Source: an uncultured Eubacteriales bacterium
GTDB taxonomy: Bacteria; Bacillota; Clostridia; Christensenellales; CAG-138
Assembly (NCBI GenBank): GCA_902765005.1
Contig: CACWYB010000020.1
Span: 1-43,393 of the forward strand
Direction of reading: 5' to 3'
DNA length: 43,393 bases
Made by a program: the position numbers and the translations under genes
Notes under the pieces: model-generated
The model's database searches: none
Seen by the model: the letters and a program-made list of their open reading frames with translations, nothing else
Told to the model about the DNA's origin: nothing
In this document: piece after piece, positions 36,030 to 43,393 of the stretch
Position numbering within the stretch: the stretch's first letter is position 1
How the letters are laid out: the number at the start of each line of letters is the position of its first letter

Positions 36030-36861
36030 TCGGGACCTCCTTGTCCTCCGTTTGCAGCACCTGCCGGGTGCGGTAGGGGCAGCCCAGGGTGAGCACGTTT
36101 TCCATCAAACCTCCGTCCCGGTGGGGGCAGAGCAGATCAAAGGCCTTGTGGGCCTCCTCCAAAGAGGCGTAGAGCCCGAAGGCGGCCTCCTCCCTGGTGG
36201 CGCGGGCGGCCAGGTAGGGGTTGAAGGCCCCCTTCTTTTCGTCCTTCTCCCGATCGTCCCAGGCGTCCATCAGATAGATCCAGCGGCCCAGGTTGTAGAG
36301 GAGCCATTTGAGGGGCGGTTTCTCCGCTTCGGGGAAGGGGAGCATGTCCCCCAGGGCTTCCAGGAACTTGCCCGTAGGGTCCGCCGCCGCGTCGACGCGG
36401 CCGTCGTCCCGCTCCATGGCGGCCTGGTCCCGGCAGAATTGCTCCGTCCGGGCCTTCAGGTCCGGGAAGTCCCGCCCGGCCTTTTGCACCGCCCGTTTGA
36501 GGAGCAGGGCCCCGGCGCCCTTTATGAGGTCCTTCTCGTCCTGCCAGTCGTCCAGGCACTTGTAGTAGGCTAAGAGCACGTTCACCGCCGCCGCGAACCG
36601 CAGCGCCGGGGTCTCCAGGCGGTACTTTCGATGGGGGTCGTGGCACCGGTGCAGGCAACGGCAGGGCCGGGCGTCCACCGCTTCCCCCAGCTCAGCGGAG
36701 AAGAGCAGGGCCAAAAAGGCGCAGTCGTACTGCAGGAACAGGGTGGAGAACCGCCCGTAGTTCCGCTTCATGCATTGGCACAGGCCGCAGTACCAGCTCT
36801 TGTAGCTGGCGGCCTCCCGCACCTTCAGCTCCGATTCAACTGTGCCGATATATCCAAACAT
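36016..36861 (-). CDS. DUF5685-family protein (class I terpene-synthase-like Asp motifs)
   Basis: 281-aa, mostly helical protein matching the Clostridia-conserved DUF5685 group by its opening (MFGYIGTVESELKVREAASY, then YCGLCQCMKRNYG). Function is unknown. It has N-terminal Cys pairs (C25, C28, C30 and C67, C69, C73). Two Asp-rich motifs, D104-D-W-Q-D108-E and D199-A-W-D-D-R-E-K-D207 leading to KKGAFNP, resemble the two magnesium-binding motifs of squalene/phytoene synthases (DDxxD and DxxEDxxxGRxxxP). Start ATG 36861 follows GAGG and an extended -10 promoter. It heads the coupled set with the DnaJ-domain and membrane protein genes. Confidence 0.75.
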   Translation of the reverse strand: MFGYIGTVESELKVREAASYKSWYCGLCQCMKRNYGRFSTLFLQYDCAFLALLFSAELGEAVDARPCRCLHRCHDPHRKYRLETPALRFAAAVNVLLAYYKCLDDWQDEKDLIKGAGALLLKRAVQKAGRDFPDLKARTEQFCRDQAAMERDDGRVDAAADPTGKFLEALGDMLPFPEAEKPPLKWLLYNLGRWIYLMDAWDDREKDEKKGAFNPYLAARATREEAAFGLYASLEEAHKAFDLLCPHRDGGLMENVLTLGCPYRTRQVLQTEDKEVPNESL

Positions 36862-36878
36862 AGAGCCTCAATGGATTC

Positions 36879-36887
36879 ATTATAACA
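36879..36887 (-). promoter_or_regulatory. Extended -10 promoter of the DUF5685-DnaJ operon
   Basis: On the minus strand, TGTTATAAT (36887-36879), a TGn-extended -10 without a clear -35 box; the leader is about 11 nt long. Confidence 0.5.
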
Positions 36888-36970
36888 GAAATCCGCATCT
36901 GTGCATGTTTGAATTGTGAAAAAGATGGGAAACCGTGTGTAAAATGCCCTGAAAGGGCCAGCCTAAGGGG

Positions 36971-37465
36971 ATGATGTGCCTGCTGTTGCTGCTTGTGACC
37001 CTCTTATATCTGCTGCTGTGGCCCTTCAGCCTCCGGATGGACGCAAGGCTTTCGCCCACCTCGGGCCGGGCGGAGCTGCGGGTGGCCACCTTTTTTCGGC
37101 TGCGCTTCGAGGGGGATTTTTTGCAGCCCCCGTATCTGAAGGTGTATCGGCTGGACCGGCTGGGCCGGCGCCGGCCCCTGGGCGGCGGGGGCGGGTTCAG
37201 GCCCCGAATCCGTTTTGAACGGGTCCAGGGGCAGCTGTATGTGGGCCTGGAGGAGGACGGGGCCCTGACCGCCGAGCTCCTGGGGCTCCTGTTCGCGGGG
37301 GCGGAAACCGGCCTGTGCCGGCTCTTTCCCCGGGTGGAGATCCGCCCCTGGGCCTGCTTCGACAAAACCATCTGCGCCCTGGGGCTCACGGGAATAGGCC
37401 GCTTCACCTTGGCGCAGAATATCCTTGAATATCGGAAAGGAAGAAAAAAACATGCAAAGCGTTGA
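36971..37465 (+). CDS. ytfI: DUF2953 (YtfI-like) protein
   Basis: 164-aa membrane-anchored protein: one N-terminal helix (MCLLLLLVTLLYLLLWPF), then a basic, beta-rich domain. It is recognised mainly by its position directly upstream of, and overlapping, ytfJ, as in Bacillus and Clostridia, together with DUF2953-like length and topology. AAGGGG precedes tandem ATG codons (36971 and 36974), either of which may be used. Function unknown; the Bacillus pair is forespore-expressed. Confidence 0.75.
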   Translation: MMCLLLLLVTLLYLLLWPFSLRMDARLSPTSGRAELRVATFFRLRFEGDFLQPPYLKVYRLDRLGRRRPLGGGGGFRPRIRFERVQGQLYVGLEEDGALTAELLGLLFAGAETGLCRLFPRVEIRPWACFDKTICALGLTGIGRFTLAQNILEYRKGRKKHAKR

Positions 37466-37862
37466 ATCCATCATCGAAACCACCATGGCCCGGCTCAAGA
37501 CCATCGTGGACGTGAACACCATCGTGGGGGAGCCCATCCCGGCGGGGGGCGGGGTGGTGGTGCCCGTTTCCAAGGTCAGCTTCGGCTTCTTCTCCGGGGG
37601 CGGGGAGTACGCCCCCATGGGCAAGGCGGCGGGGGCGGCCCTGTCGGAGCAGAAGGGCTTCCCCTTCCTGGGCACGGCGGTGGCCGGGGTGTCCCTGACC
37701 CCCAAGGCCTTTCTGGTCACCACCGGGGAGGGGGTCAGCGTGGTCCCCGCCAACTACGACTCCACCTTGGACCGGCTGGTCCACGAGCTGCCCCGGTTCG
37801 TGAAGGAGGTGCGGCTGAGCATGAGCCAGCGGGAGGGGCAGGAGGAGAAGGAAACGTGGTGA
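37452..37862 (+). CDS. ytfJ: GerW-family sporulation protein YtfJ
   Basis: 136-aa sporulation protein. The family signature is clear: MQSVESIIETTMARLKTIVD, GEPIPAGGGVVVPVSKVSFG, then a Gly-rich core ending TPKAFLVTTGEGVSVVP. Start ATG 37452 is preceded by AAAGGAAG and overlaps the end of ytfI by 14 nt; an in-frame ATG at 37425 has no ribosome site. The protein is linked to spore formation/germination in Bacillus; its biochemical role is unknown. The stop overlaps the next gene. Confidence 0.92.
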   Translation: MQSVESIIETTMARLKTIVDVNTIVGEPIPAGGGVVVPVSKVSFGFFSGGGEYAPMGKAAGAALSEQKGFPFLGTAVAGVSLTPKAFLVTTGEGVSVVPANYDSTLDRLVHELPRFVKEVRLSMSQREGQEEKETW

Positions 37863-38974
37863 GGCGGCTGGGGGCGGCGGTCCTTGCCGTGCTGCTCCTG
37901 CTCCCGGGGCAGGTCCGGGCGGCGGAAGAAAAGGGGATCACCGCCCGGGGCTGGGCCCTTATGGAGGCGGAAAGCGGCCGGCTGCTGATGGGGGAGAACG
38001 AAGGGGAGAAGCTGCCCATGGCCAGCACCACCAAGATCATGACGGCCCTGCTGATCCTGGAGGCGGGGGAGGACTTGGACACCCTCGTCACCGTGCCCAA
38101 GGAGGCGGCGAAAACGGAGGGCTCCTCCCTGCACCTTTCGGCGGGGGAGAGGCTGAGCCTGAGGGATCTTCTGTACGGGCTCATGATGGTCAGCGGCAAC
38201 GACGCCGCCGTGACCCTGGCGGTCCATCTCGACGGGTCCGTGGCCGCCTTCGCGGATAGAATGAACCGGCGGGCGGCGGCCCTGGGCTGCGAGAATTCCC
38301 ATTTTACCAACCCCCACGGGCTCCACGACCCGGATCACTACACCTGCGCCCTGGATTTGTGCCGCATCGCCCGGGCGGCCATGGCCCTGCCCCTCTTTCG
38401 GGCGCTGGTGAGCGCCGAAACCTATGCCGCCTCCACCGGAAGCCGCCCCCGGACCTTCCGGACCAAGAACAGGGTCCTGACCCAAATCGAAGGGGGCTGC
38501 GGGGTGAAGACCGGCTACACCAAAAAGGCCGGCCGGTGCCTGTGCTTCGCGGCGCAGCGACAGGGGATGCTGCTCATCGGGGCGGCGCTGAACGCCCCCG
38601 ACATGTGGGCGGACGCAGAAACGATCCTGGATCGGGGCTTTGCGGCCTTTATCCTGCGCCCCTTCCTGTCCCCGGGGCAGATCGTGGGCCGGGTGGCCGT
38701 GGACGGGGGCATGAAAAAAGCGTTGCCTGCGGCGGCGAAAGAGGGTATACTGTATCCCGTCAGACGGGACGGGTCCGAGGCGGCAACCGTACAGGTGCGG
38801 CTGTTGGACCGAATCCCGGCCCCCGTGGAGCAAGGGTGCGTCCTGGGGGAGGCGGCGCTGCTGGTCAACGGGACGCCGGTTTTGACCGTGCCCCTCGTCG
38901 CCCGGGAGGGGGCCCAGGCGCGGCGCTTCGGCACGGCGCTGTTTCGGGTCATGGAAGGGTATCTTATCGCATAG
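37856..38974 (+). CDS. D-alanyl-D-alanine carboxypeptidase (DacF/DacB type)
   Basis: 372-aa secreted low-molecular-weight PBP that trims the terminal D-Ala of peptidoglycan peptides. A signal peptide ends near residue 22 (LLLLPGQVRAAEE). The serine-peptidase triad is complete: S57-T-T-K60 (MASTTKIM), SGN (MMVSGNDAA) and KTG (GVKTGYTKKAG). Two adjacent GTG codons (37856, 37859) are possible starts after GGAGGAGAAGGA. Position after ytfJ and before rluB suggests sporulation-linked cortex or germ-cell-wall work; in Bacillus dacB is followed by spmA-spmB-rluB, here spmAB are missing. Confidence 0.93.
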   Translation: MVRRLGAAVLAVLLLLPGQVRAAEEKGITARGWALMEAESGRLLMGENEGEKLPMASTTKIMTALLILEAGEDLDTLVTVPKEAAKTEGSSLHLSAGERLSLRDLLYGLMMVSGNDAAVTLAVHLDGSVAAFADRMNRRAAALGCENSHFTNPHGLHDPDHYTCALDLCRIARAAMALPLFRALVSAETYAASTGSRPRTFRTKNRVLTQIEGGCGVKTGYTKKAGRCLCFAAQRQGMLLIGAALNAPDMWADAETILDRGFAAFILRPFLSPGQIVGRVAVDGGMKKALPAAAKEGILYPVRRDGSEAATVQVRLLDRIPAPVEQGCVLGEAALLVNGTPVLTVPLVAREGAQARRFGTALFRVMEGYLIA

Positions 38975-38988
38975 GAAAGGAAAAGAGC

Positions 38989-39708
38989 ATGGGGGAGCGG
39001 TTGCAGAAGTTCATGGCGGCGGCGGGGGTGGCCTCCCGTCGGGCGTCGGAAAAGCTCATCGAGGAGGGCCGGGTCACGGTGAACGGGGTCACGGCCGGCC
39101 TGGGCATGTCCGTGGAGCCGGGAGACGAGGTGCTCCTGGACGGGCAGCCCGTGGAGGCCGCCCAGAAGCGGATCGTGATCCTCTTTTATAAGCCCCGGGG
39201 GGTCATCTGCTCCAGCTCCGACCCGGAGGGGCGAAGGACCGTGCAGGACTTCTTCACCGAGATCCCCCAGCGGCTCTACAACATCGGCCGGCTGGACCTG
39301 AACTCCGAGGGGCTGCTCCTCATGACCAACGACGGGGAGCTGTGCAACAAAATGACCCACCCCAAATTTCGGGTGGAGAAGACCTATTACGCCGTGTGCG
39401 ACGGAAAGCTCACAGCCCAGCAGCGGGCCCAGCTTGTCAACGGGGTCATGCTGGAGGACGGCATGACCGCCCCCGCCCGCATCAACTACACCACCGCCAA
39501 CCAGAAGGGGGACACGGGCATCTCCATCACCATCCACGAGGGCCGGAACCGGCAGATCCGCCGGATGCTGGAAGCCGTGGGCCACAAAACCCTGCGCCTG
39601 AAGCGGGAGGGCTACGGGCCCTTAACCCTGGGCGAGCTGAAAAGCGGCCAGTGGCGGTATCTGACGGACAGGGAGATCGACGCCCTGCTCAAGAGCGCCA
39701 AGGCGTAA
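38989..39708 (+). CDS. rluB: Pseudouridine synthase RluB
   Basis: 239-aa enzyme converting a specific uridine of 23S rRNA to pseudouridine. The N-terminal S4 RNA-binding domain (LQKFMAAAGVASRRASEKLI) is followed by the RsuA/RluB-type catalytic domain with GRLDLNSEGLLLMTNDG (catalytic Asp) and HEGRNRQIRRMLEAVG. ATG 38989 follows GGAAAGG, 14 nt after the carboxypeptidase stop. RluB rather than RsuA or RluE is judged from the dac-rluB neighbourhood and length. Confidence 0.9.
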   Translation: MGERLQKFMAAAGVASRRASEKLIEEGRVTVNGVTAGLGMSVEPGDEVLLDGQPVEAAQKRIVILFYKPRGVICSSSDPEGRRTVQDFFTEIPQRLYNIGRLDLNSEGLLLMTNDGELCNKMTHPKFRVEKTYYAVCDGKLTAQQRAQLVNGVMLEDGMTAPARINYTTANQKGDTGISITIHEGRNRQIRRMLEAVGHKTLRLKREGYGPLTLGELKSGQWRYLTDREIDALLKSAKA

Positions 39709-39766
39709 GAACGGCGTCCCGGATGAAAAAAGAACGAAATACCGCGGCAATCCGTCCATTTTCCGC

Positions 39767-39796
39767 TTGACACGGATCGGCCGCATATGGTAAAAA
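39767..39796 (+). promoter_or_regulatory. Possible promoter of the SDR gene
   Basis: A perfect -35 TTGACA (39767-39772) with a poor -10 (TAAAAA after 18 nt; TATGGT lies closer, at 13 nt). An activator may be needed. Confidence 0.35.
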
Positions 39797-39830
39797 AAAA
39801 CAAATGCACCCACAGAGAGGAGAACACAAT

Positions 39831-40604
39831 ATGGTAAGACTTTTTGACATTTCCGGACAGACCGCCATCGTCACCGGCTGCTCCACGGGCCTGGGCGTCC
39901 AGATGGCCCATGCGCTGGCCAATCAGGGCTGCAACATCGTGGCCGTGGCCCGGCGGCTGGACAAGCTGGAGCAGGTCTGCCAGGAGCTCCGCGAGAAGCA
40001 CGGCGTCAAAGCCCTGCCCATCAAGTGCGACATCACGGACACGGAACAGGTGGAGAAGGCGGTCAAGCAGGCCCTCGACACCTTCGGCAGCATCCAGATC
40101 CTGATCAACAACGCGGGCACCGGCGCGGTGGCCCATGCGGAAAACATCACGGACGAGCAGTTTGAGCAGGAATTCGACATCGACCTGTTCGGCACGTTCA
40201 AGTTTGCCCGGGCCGTGGCGAATCAGGCCATGATCCCGGCTCACTACGGCCGCATCATCAACATCTCCTCCATGTACGGCCTGGTGGGCAACAAGGTGGC
40301 CGGCTCCGCGCCCTACCATGCGGCCAAGGGCGGCGTGGTGAACCTGACCCGGGCTCTGGCGGCGGAGTGGGCGGTCTACGGCATCACCGTCAACACCATC
40401 TGCCCGGGCTACTTCTACACGCCCCTCACCGAGGAGACGCTCAACTCCCCCTTCTTCCAGCAGCACGCCAAGGACACCATCCCCATGGAGCGCTACGGCC
40501 ACGAGGGCGAGCTGGACACCAGCGTCATCTTCCTCTGCTCGCCGAACTCCACCTACGTGACCGGCGTCGCCCTGCCCGTGGACGGCGGCTACACCTGCAT
40601 CTGA
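39831..40604 (+). CDS. SDR-family oxidoreductase (gluconate 5-dehydrogenase/KduD-like)
   Basis: 257-aa classical short-chain dehydrogenase. The cofactor motif TGCSTGLG lies near residues 16-23, NNAG near 92, catalytic Ser in NISSMYG, and Y-x-x-x-K in YHAAKGG. Like gluconate 5-dehydrogenase and KduD, it opens with LFDISGQTAIVTG and has the NTICPGYFYTPLTEE segment. Sugar-acid (gluconate or uronate) use is therefore likely but not proven. GAGGAG lies 9 nt before ATG 39831. It is a single gene ending at a strong bidirectional terminator. Confidence 0.9.
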   Translation: MVRLFDISGQTAIVTGCSTGLGVQMAHALANQGCNIVAVARRLDKLEQVCQELREKHGVKALPIKCDITDTEQVEKAVKQALDTFGSIQILINNAGTGAVAHAENITDEQFEQEFDIDLFGTFKFARAVANQAMIPAHYGRIINISSMYGLVGNKVAGSAPYHAAKGGVVNLTRALAAEWAVYGITVNTICPGYFYTPLTEETLNSPFFQQHAKDTIPMERYGHEGELDTSVIFLCSPNSTYVTGVALPVDGGYTCI

Positions 40605-40636
40605 CCCGATCGCCTGTAAAGTAAAAAAAGCGTATG

Positions 40637-40673
40637 GGAGCCGTGAAAGGGAATCCGTTTCACGGCTCCTTTT
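40637..40673. terminator. Bidirectional terminator between the SDR and DUF218 genes
   Basis: A 12-bp stem, GGAGCCGTGAAA (40637-40648) with TTTCACGGCTCC (40658-40669), has TTTT on the plus strand and, on the minus strand, a T run after CATACGC. It overlaps the stop codon of the minus-strand gene. Confidence 0.85.
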
Positions 40674-41556
40674 ATATGCCCAGGAGCCACAGTTTCCACA
40701 CGGCCAGCGCCTCCCGCAGGTACATGCCCGCCATGTAGAGGGGGTAGCCGTCGGAGCTGGGGAGCCCGTCCGCCGCCATGCCCAGGGCGGCGGCCATGCG
40801 CTTTGCCCGGTAGAGATGATAGGAGCTGGACACGATGGCCACCTGGCGGCTGTCGCCGCCGGAAGATTCGATGATCTCTTTGGAGAAGGTCAGATTCTCC
40901 CGGGTGGAGGTGGACCTGTTCTCCCGCAGGATGCGATCCTCCGCTATGCCCCCCTTGTTCACCAGATACCGGCCCATGGCCTCCGCCTCCGAGATGCTTT
41001 CGCCTGGGCCCTGGCCGCCGGAGACCACGGCCACGGCATCCGGATTGCTTCTCAGATGCGCCGACGCCCGGTCGCACCGGTGCCGCAGGGTGAGGGAAGG
41101 GTTCTCTCCGTACACCGCCGCCCCCAGCACGATGACGTAGGGGGCCTGGCTCTCGCCGGCGGACAGGGCGGCGGAAACAATGGGGACCTCCGCCGCCATG
41201 ACCAGGCAAAGGGCTAACCCGGCGGCAAGCCCGATCAGCCGCCTGAGCCCGCGCCCGCCGAAGCGGAACACCGGCAGCAGGGCGGCGACGGCGAAAAAGA
41301 GGAGGGCGGCATACCGATATCCCGAGATCCGGAAGGTCAACAGGAAGGCCCCGAAGCCAAAGAAGGCCGCCAGGACCGCCCAGAAGGCCCATTTTGGCCG
41401 GAACAGGGCGAAGGGGAGAAGCGCCAAAAAGCCCAGGGCCGCCAGGCGGGCGGAGGAGGGCAAACCGAACCAGGCCGCCACGGCCAGGAGCGCCAGGATC
41501 AGCGCGCCCCACAGCCGTCCCCGGCCCGGATGCGTTTGTTGGGTTGCGGTTTTCAT
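40672..41556 (-). CDS. DUF218 (YdcF/SanA/ElyC) family membrane protein
   Basis: 294 aa. About five transmembrane helices (residues 15-140) precede an extracytoplasmic DUF218 domain with YVIVLGAAVYG, AVVSGGQGPGESISEAEAM, ENRSTSTRENL and VSSSYHLYRA, all family motifs. ElyC and SanA relatives act in envelope and lipid-carrier homeostasis; the exact reaction is unknown. The ATG at 41556 has no ribosome site and lies 7 nt after a TATACT box, predicting a leaderless message. Confidence 0.88.
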   Translation of the reverse strand: MKTATQQTHPGRGRLWGALILALLAVAAWFGLPSSARLAALGFLALLPFALFRPKWAFWAVLAAFFGFGAFLLTFRISGYRYAALLFFAVAALLPVFRFGGRGLRRLIGLAAGLALCLVMAAEVPIVSAALSAGESQAPYVIVLGAAVYGENPSLTLRHRCDRASAHLRSNPDAVAVVSGGQGPGESISEAEAMGRYLVNKGGIAEDRILRENRSTSTRENLTFSKEIIESSGGDSRQVAIVSSSYHLYRAKRMAAALGMAADGLPSSDGYPLYMAGMYLREALAVWKLWLLGI

Positions 41557-41563
41557 GCCCGAA

Positions 41564-41593
41564 AGTATACCGTCTGGGCAGGGGCTATGGCAA
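41564..41593 (-). promoter_or_regulatory. Promoter of the DUF218 gene, predicted leaderless
   Basis: On the minus strand, TTGCCA (41593-41588), 18-nt spacer, TATACT (41569-41564), then 7 nt to the ATG. Confidence 0.55.
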
Positions 41594-41631
41594 GCGGTCC
41601 AGGCTGTGTTAACACGCCTGTTGCGAAAATG

Positions 41632-42021
41632 TTACAAAAGCAGCCCCGGGTTCCCCCCTTCGATGGACAGCAGGCAGCCCAGGGCCAGCTCAAATTCCGA
41701 AGCCGCGGCCGCCAGGGAGACGGCGTCCCCCGCCTGCAGATAGACCCCCATGAGGGCAAGGGGCCTCGCGGCGTCGTCCAGGACCCGGTGATCCAAAAAC
41801 AGCTCTCCCAGGCGGCGCATGGCCTCAAACCGCGCCTGCAGGGCTTCGTACTGCGCTTGGGCAGCCGCCTTGTCCCCAGCGCGCGATGCCAAAAGGACCT
41901 CTCCGCACAGCCCGTTTAGCGCCGCGCATTGCGTCCGAAGATACAGGGAGGGGAGGGTGAACATCCCCAGCAGGAACAGAACGGCCCCCACGGTGAACGC
42001 CCGCCGCACCTTCACGAACAC
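41632..42021 (-). CDS. DUF4363-like small membrane-anchored protein
   Basis: 129 aa: one N-terminal helix (VRRAFTVGAVLFLLGMF), then an extracytoplasmic helical domain (LNGLCGEVLLASRAGDKAAA...). Start is GTG 42021, with GGAGGTGA exactly 7 nt upstream, overlapping the end of the DUF421 gene by 10 nt. DUF421-DUF4363 pairing is familiar in Clostridia. Role unknown, but it probably works with its partner at the membrane. The family assignment rests on topology and neighbour, not on a strong motif. Confidence 0.65.
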   Translation of the reverse strand: MFVKVRRAFTVGAVLFLLGMFTLPSLYLRTQCAALNGLCGEVLLASRAGDKAAAQAQYEALQARFEAMRRLGELFLDHRVLDDAARPLALMGVYLQAGDAVSLAAAASEFELALGCLLSIEGGNPGLLL

Positions 42022-42710
42022 AGTTCCTTCACCTCCTTTTTGGCAATATGCCGCACCTTCCCGCCGTAGCGGGCCTTGAGCTGCAGGTGCATGGCCCCGT
42101 CGGACTGATACTGCAGATACAGCACCCGCCGGGGAGAGGGCACCTTGTTCCGCCGCAGCAGGGAGATGAGGGCCGCCCGGGGGATATTCAGGTGCCCCAG
42201 GGCCGTGTCGCAGAATTCGCCGTCCAATATCAGCAGATAGCTCATCCGGGGCTGGGGCAAATCCCCCGGGGGCCTCTGAAGCACGGACAGGGTGCCGTTG
42301 GTCTCCAATATGGCGTAGCGCACGTCGGCAAGGTCGAAGACCGCCTCCGCGCGCAGGTGGTCGCACAGGTCCGAAACCGTGTAGTTCGCCTGCCGCATGA
42401 GCCCCTCCTGGAGCACCCCGTCCCGCACCAGCAGCAAAGGCGACCCGCACACGAACGTGCGGAAGGCGGCGGACTTCAGGCTCAGGCGGGCCACCGCCTG
42501 CTGCACGAGATACAGGGCCAGGATGGGGATGACGCTGTAGAGCAGCGGCGTGTTGGTGTCCGCGATGGCGGCGGAGGCCAAATCCGCGATGGCCATGGTG
42601 ATGATCAGGTCGAAGGGCTGCAGATCCGCGATCTGCCGCTTGCCCGTCATCCGCAGGATGAAGAGGATGAACAGATACAGCAGCACGGAGCGAAGAAACA
42701 GTATCAGCAT
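42012..42710 (-). CDS. DUF421 (YetF/YdfR-type) membrane protein
   Basis: 232-aa protein with three N-terminal helices and a cytoplasmic alpha/beta domain. The hallmark FILRMTGKRQIADLQPFDLIITMAIADLAS spans about residues 15-46 (quoted in part as LRMTGKRQIADLQPFD and LIITMAIADLAS). Bacillus relatives are spore or membrane proteins of unclear function. ATG 42710 is chosen from the family N-terminus; no ribosome site is evident and the upstream DNA is AT-rich. It is divergent from oadG. Confidence 0.88.
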   Translation of the reverse strand: MLILFLRSVLLYLFILFILRMTGKRQIADLQPFDLIITMAIADLASAAIADTNTPLLYSVIPILALYLVQQAVARLSLKSAAFRTFVCGSPLLLVRDGVLQEGLMRQANYTVSDLCDHLRAEAVFDLADVRYAILETNGTLSVLQRPPGDLPQPRMSYLLILDGEFCDTALGHLNIPRAALISLLRRNKVPSPRRVLYLQYQSDGAMHLQLKARYGGKVRHIAKKEVKELCS

Positions 42711-42843
42711 GGGGATAGGGTGACCAAAAAATATATTCGCGATTCCCAAAAAGAAGAAAGGAAAAAGAGGATTCGCGTCGAATAAATTAAAAGATGGGTC
42801 AGAATGAAGGCTCATAATGCATGAAAACTTGCAGGAGGGAAAA

Positions 42844-43215
42844 ATGTTGACCAACATGAGTCTATGGGTAATGGCCGCCGCCAACACGTCGCTGCCGTTT
42901 CTCACCGTATTCGTGCTGGGCTTCGGCACCGTCTTTGTAGGCTTGCTGGCGCTGATCTTGATCATCACCCTGTTGGGGAAGATCATGGGCAGATCCGCCG
43001 CCAAGGAAGCCGAGAAGGCGGCCAAAGCCGTGCCCGCACAACAACCCGCCGCGCCCGCCGTGGCCGCGGCCGAACCGGAAGCGGCGCCTGAGCCCGCTGT
43101 CGAGGAGATTGAGGACCGCCAGAGCATGGTGGCCGCCATCTCCGCCGCCATCGCCACCGTCATGGGCGAGGACGTGAGCGGCATCCGTATCTTATCCATT
43201 ACCAAAGTGAACTGA
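42844..43215 (+). CDS. oadG: Sodium-pump decarboxylase, gamma subunit (OadG-like)
   Basis: 123-aa subunit that anchors the membrane decarboxylase complex (oxaloacetate, methylmalonyl-CoA or glutaconyl-CoA decarboxylase), which pumps sodium. One helix (LPFLTVFVLGFGTVFVGLLA, continuing to about residue 40) is followed by an Ala/Pro-rich linker and a conserved tail (VAAISAAIATVMGEDVSGIRI). ATG 42844 follows AGGAGG. It is the first gene of an operon continuing into a biotin-carrier gene and out of the window. Confidence 0.88.
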   Translation: MLTNMSLWVMAAANTSLPFLTVFVLGFGTVFVGLLALILIITLLGKIMGRSAAKEAEKAAKAVPAQQPAAPAVAAAEPEAAPEPAVEEIEDRQSMVAAISAAIATVMGEDVSGIRILSITKVN

Positions 43216-43237
43216 TTTGAGGGAGGAAAAAGGAATC

Positions 43238-43393
43238 ATGCGTACTTTTAACGTGAATGTGAACGGTGTTCTGTATCAGGTTGAGGTGGAGGAGATCGCC
43301 GCCGGCGCTCCCGCCGCCGCCCCCGCTGCCCGGCCCGCAGCCCCCGCCCGTCGGCCCATCCCCGGCGCCGCCCCAGACACCGCTGTCCACCAG
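43238..43393 (+). CDS. Biotin carboxyl-carrier subunit (3' truncated by window)
   Basis: The first 52 codons show MRTFNVNVNGVLYQVEVEEI followed by an Ala/Pro-rich hinge, the typical N-terminus of the biotin-carrier subunit of sodium-pump decarboxylases (GcdC/MmdC-like). The biotinylated MKM domain would lie beyond the window end. GGGAGGAAAAAGG precedes the ATG, 22 nt after oadG. Confidence 0.8.
   Translation, partial: MRTFNVNVNGVLYQVEVEEIAAGAPAAAPAARPAAPARRPIPGAAPDTAVHQ

Overview
The window is 43.4 kb of GC-rich (about two-thirds G+C by eye), densely packed, low-redundancy bacterial chromosome. Gene content points to an endospore-forming member of the Clostridia, probably a high-GC Oscillospiraceae-like or related gut anaerobe. 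It carries the conserved yqfC-yqfD-phoH-pgpH-ybeY-cdd-era-yqzL-recO block, a GerA-type germinant receptor operon, ytfI-ytfJ (gerW), a sporulation-type D,D-carboxypeptidase, pyruvate phosphate dikinase, a lone arginine deiminase and the start of a sodium-pump/biotin decarboxylase operon. I see no rRNA, tRNA, CRISPR array, integrase or complete insertion sequence.

Layout: (1) 1-4.6 kb, a BMP-family nucleoside-type ABC transporter (binding protein cut by the window edge, double ATPase, two permeases). (2) 4.8-7.4 kb, an AT-richer restriction-modification island: a GATC-type D12-class adenine methylase and an AlwI-like endonuclease. (3) 7.6-8.5 kb, a CPBP membrane protease on the minus strand. 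(4) 8.6-16.0 kb, the phoH-era-recO housekeeping/sporulation operon, followed by an AEC transporter. (5) 17.3-19.8 kb, arcA and prs on the minus strand. (6) 20.0-22.5 kb, an unknown anchored propeller-like protein translationally coupled to radA. (7) 22.8-27.7 kb, an M18 aminopeptidase (minus), ppdK with an internal deletion, and an acyl-ACP thioesterase. (8) 27.7-31.7 kb, gerAA-AB-AC plus a tiny fourth gene. (9) 31.7-36.9 kb, minus-strand genes: a GntR/FCD regulator, a class A PBP behind a sigma-G-like promoter, and a coupled trio DUF5685-DnaJ-membrane protein. (10) 37.0-40.6 kb, ytfI-ytfJ-dac-rluB and an SDR dehydrogenase. (11) 40.7-42.7 kb, a DUF218 protein and a DUF421-DUF4363 pair on the minus strand. 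(12) 42.8-43.4 kb, oadG and a biotin-carrier subunit cut by the window end.

The most unusual signals are outside the annotated genes. Two copies of an approximately 150-bp intergenic element (14946-15099 and 17007-17151) fold into the same multi-hairpin shape. Their stems differ by compensatory base-pair changes, while particular loops, including a 13-nt apical loop, are identical. This is strong two-copy covariation evidence for a structured RNA or a structured mobile DNA. Copy B also lies between two identical 25-bp terminator repeats. Second, at least five genes have a good promoter whose -10 box ends only 6-7 nt before an ATG, which predicts leaderless mRNAs (unusual in Firmicutes). Third, PPDK lacks precisely the 36-residue ATP-grasp segment that family members need to bind ATP, while its catalytic His and Cys remain.

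All functional calls rest on motifs and gene order recognised by eye; no database search was run.
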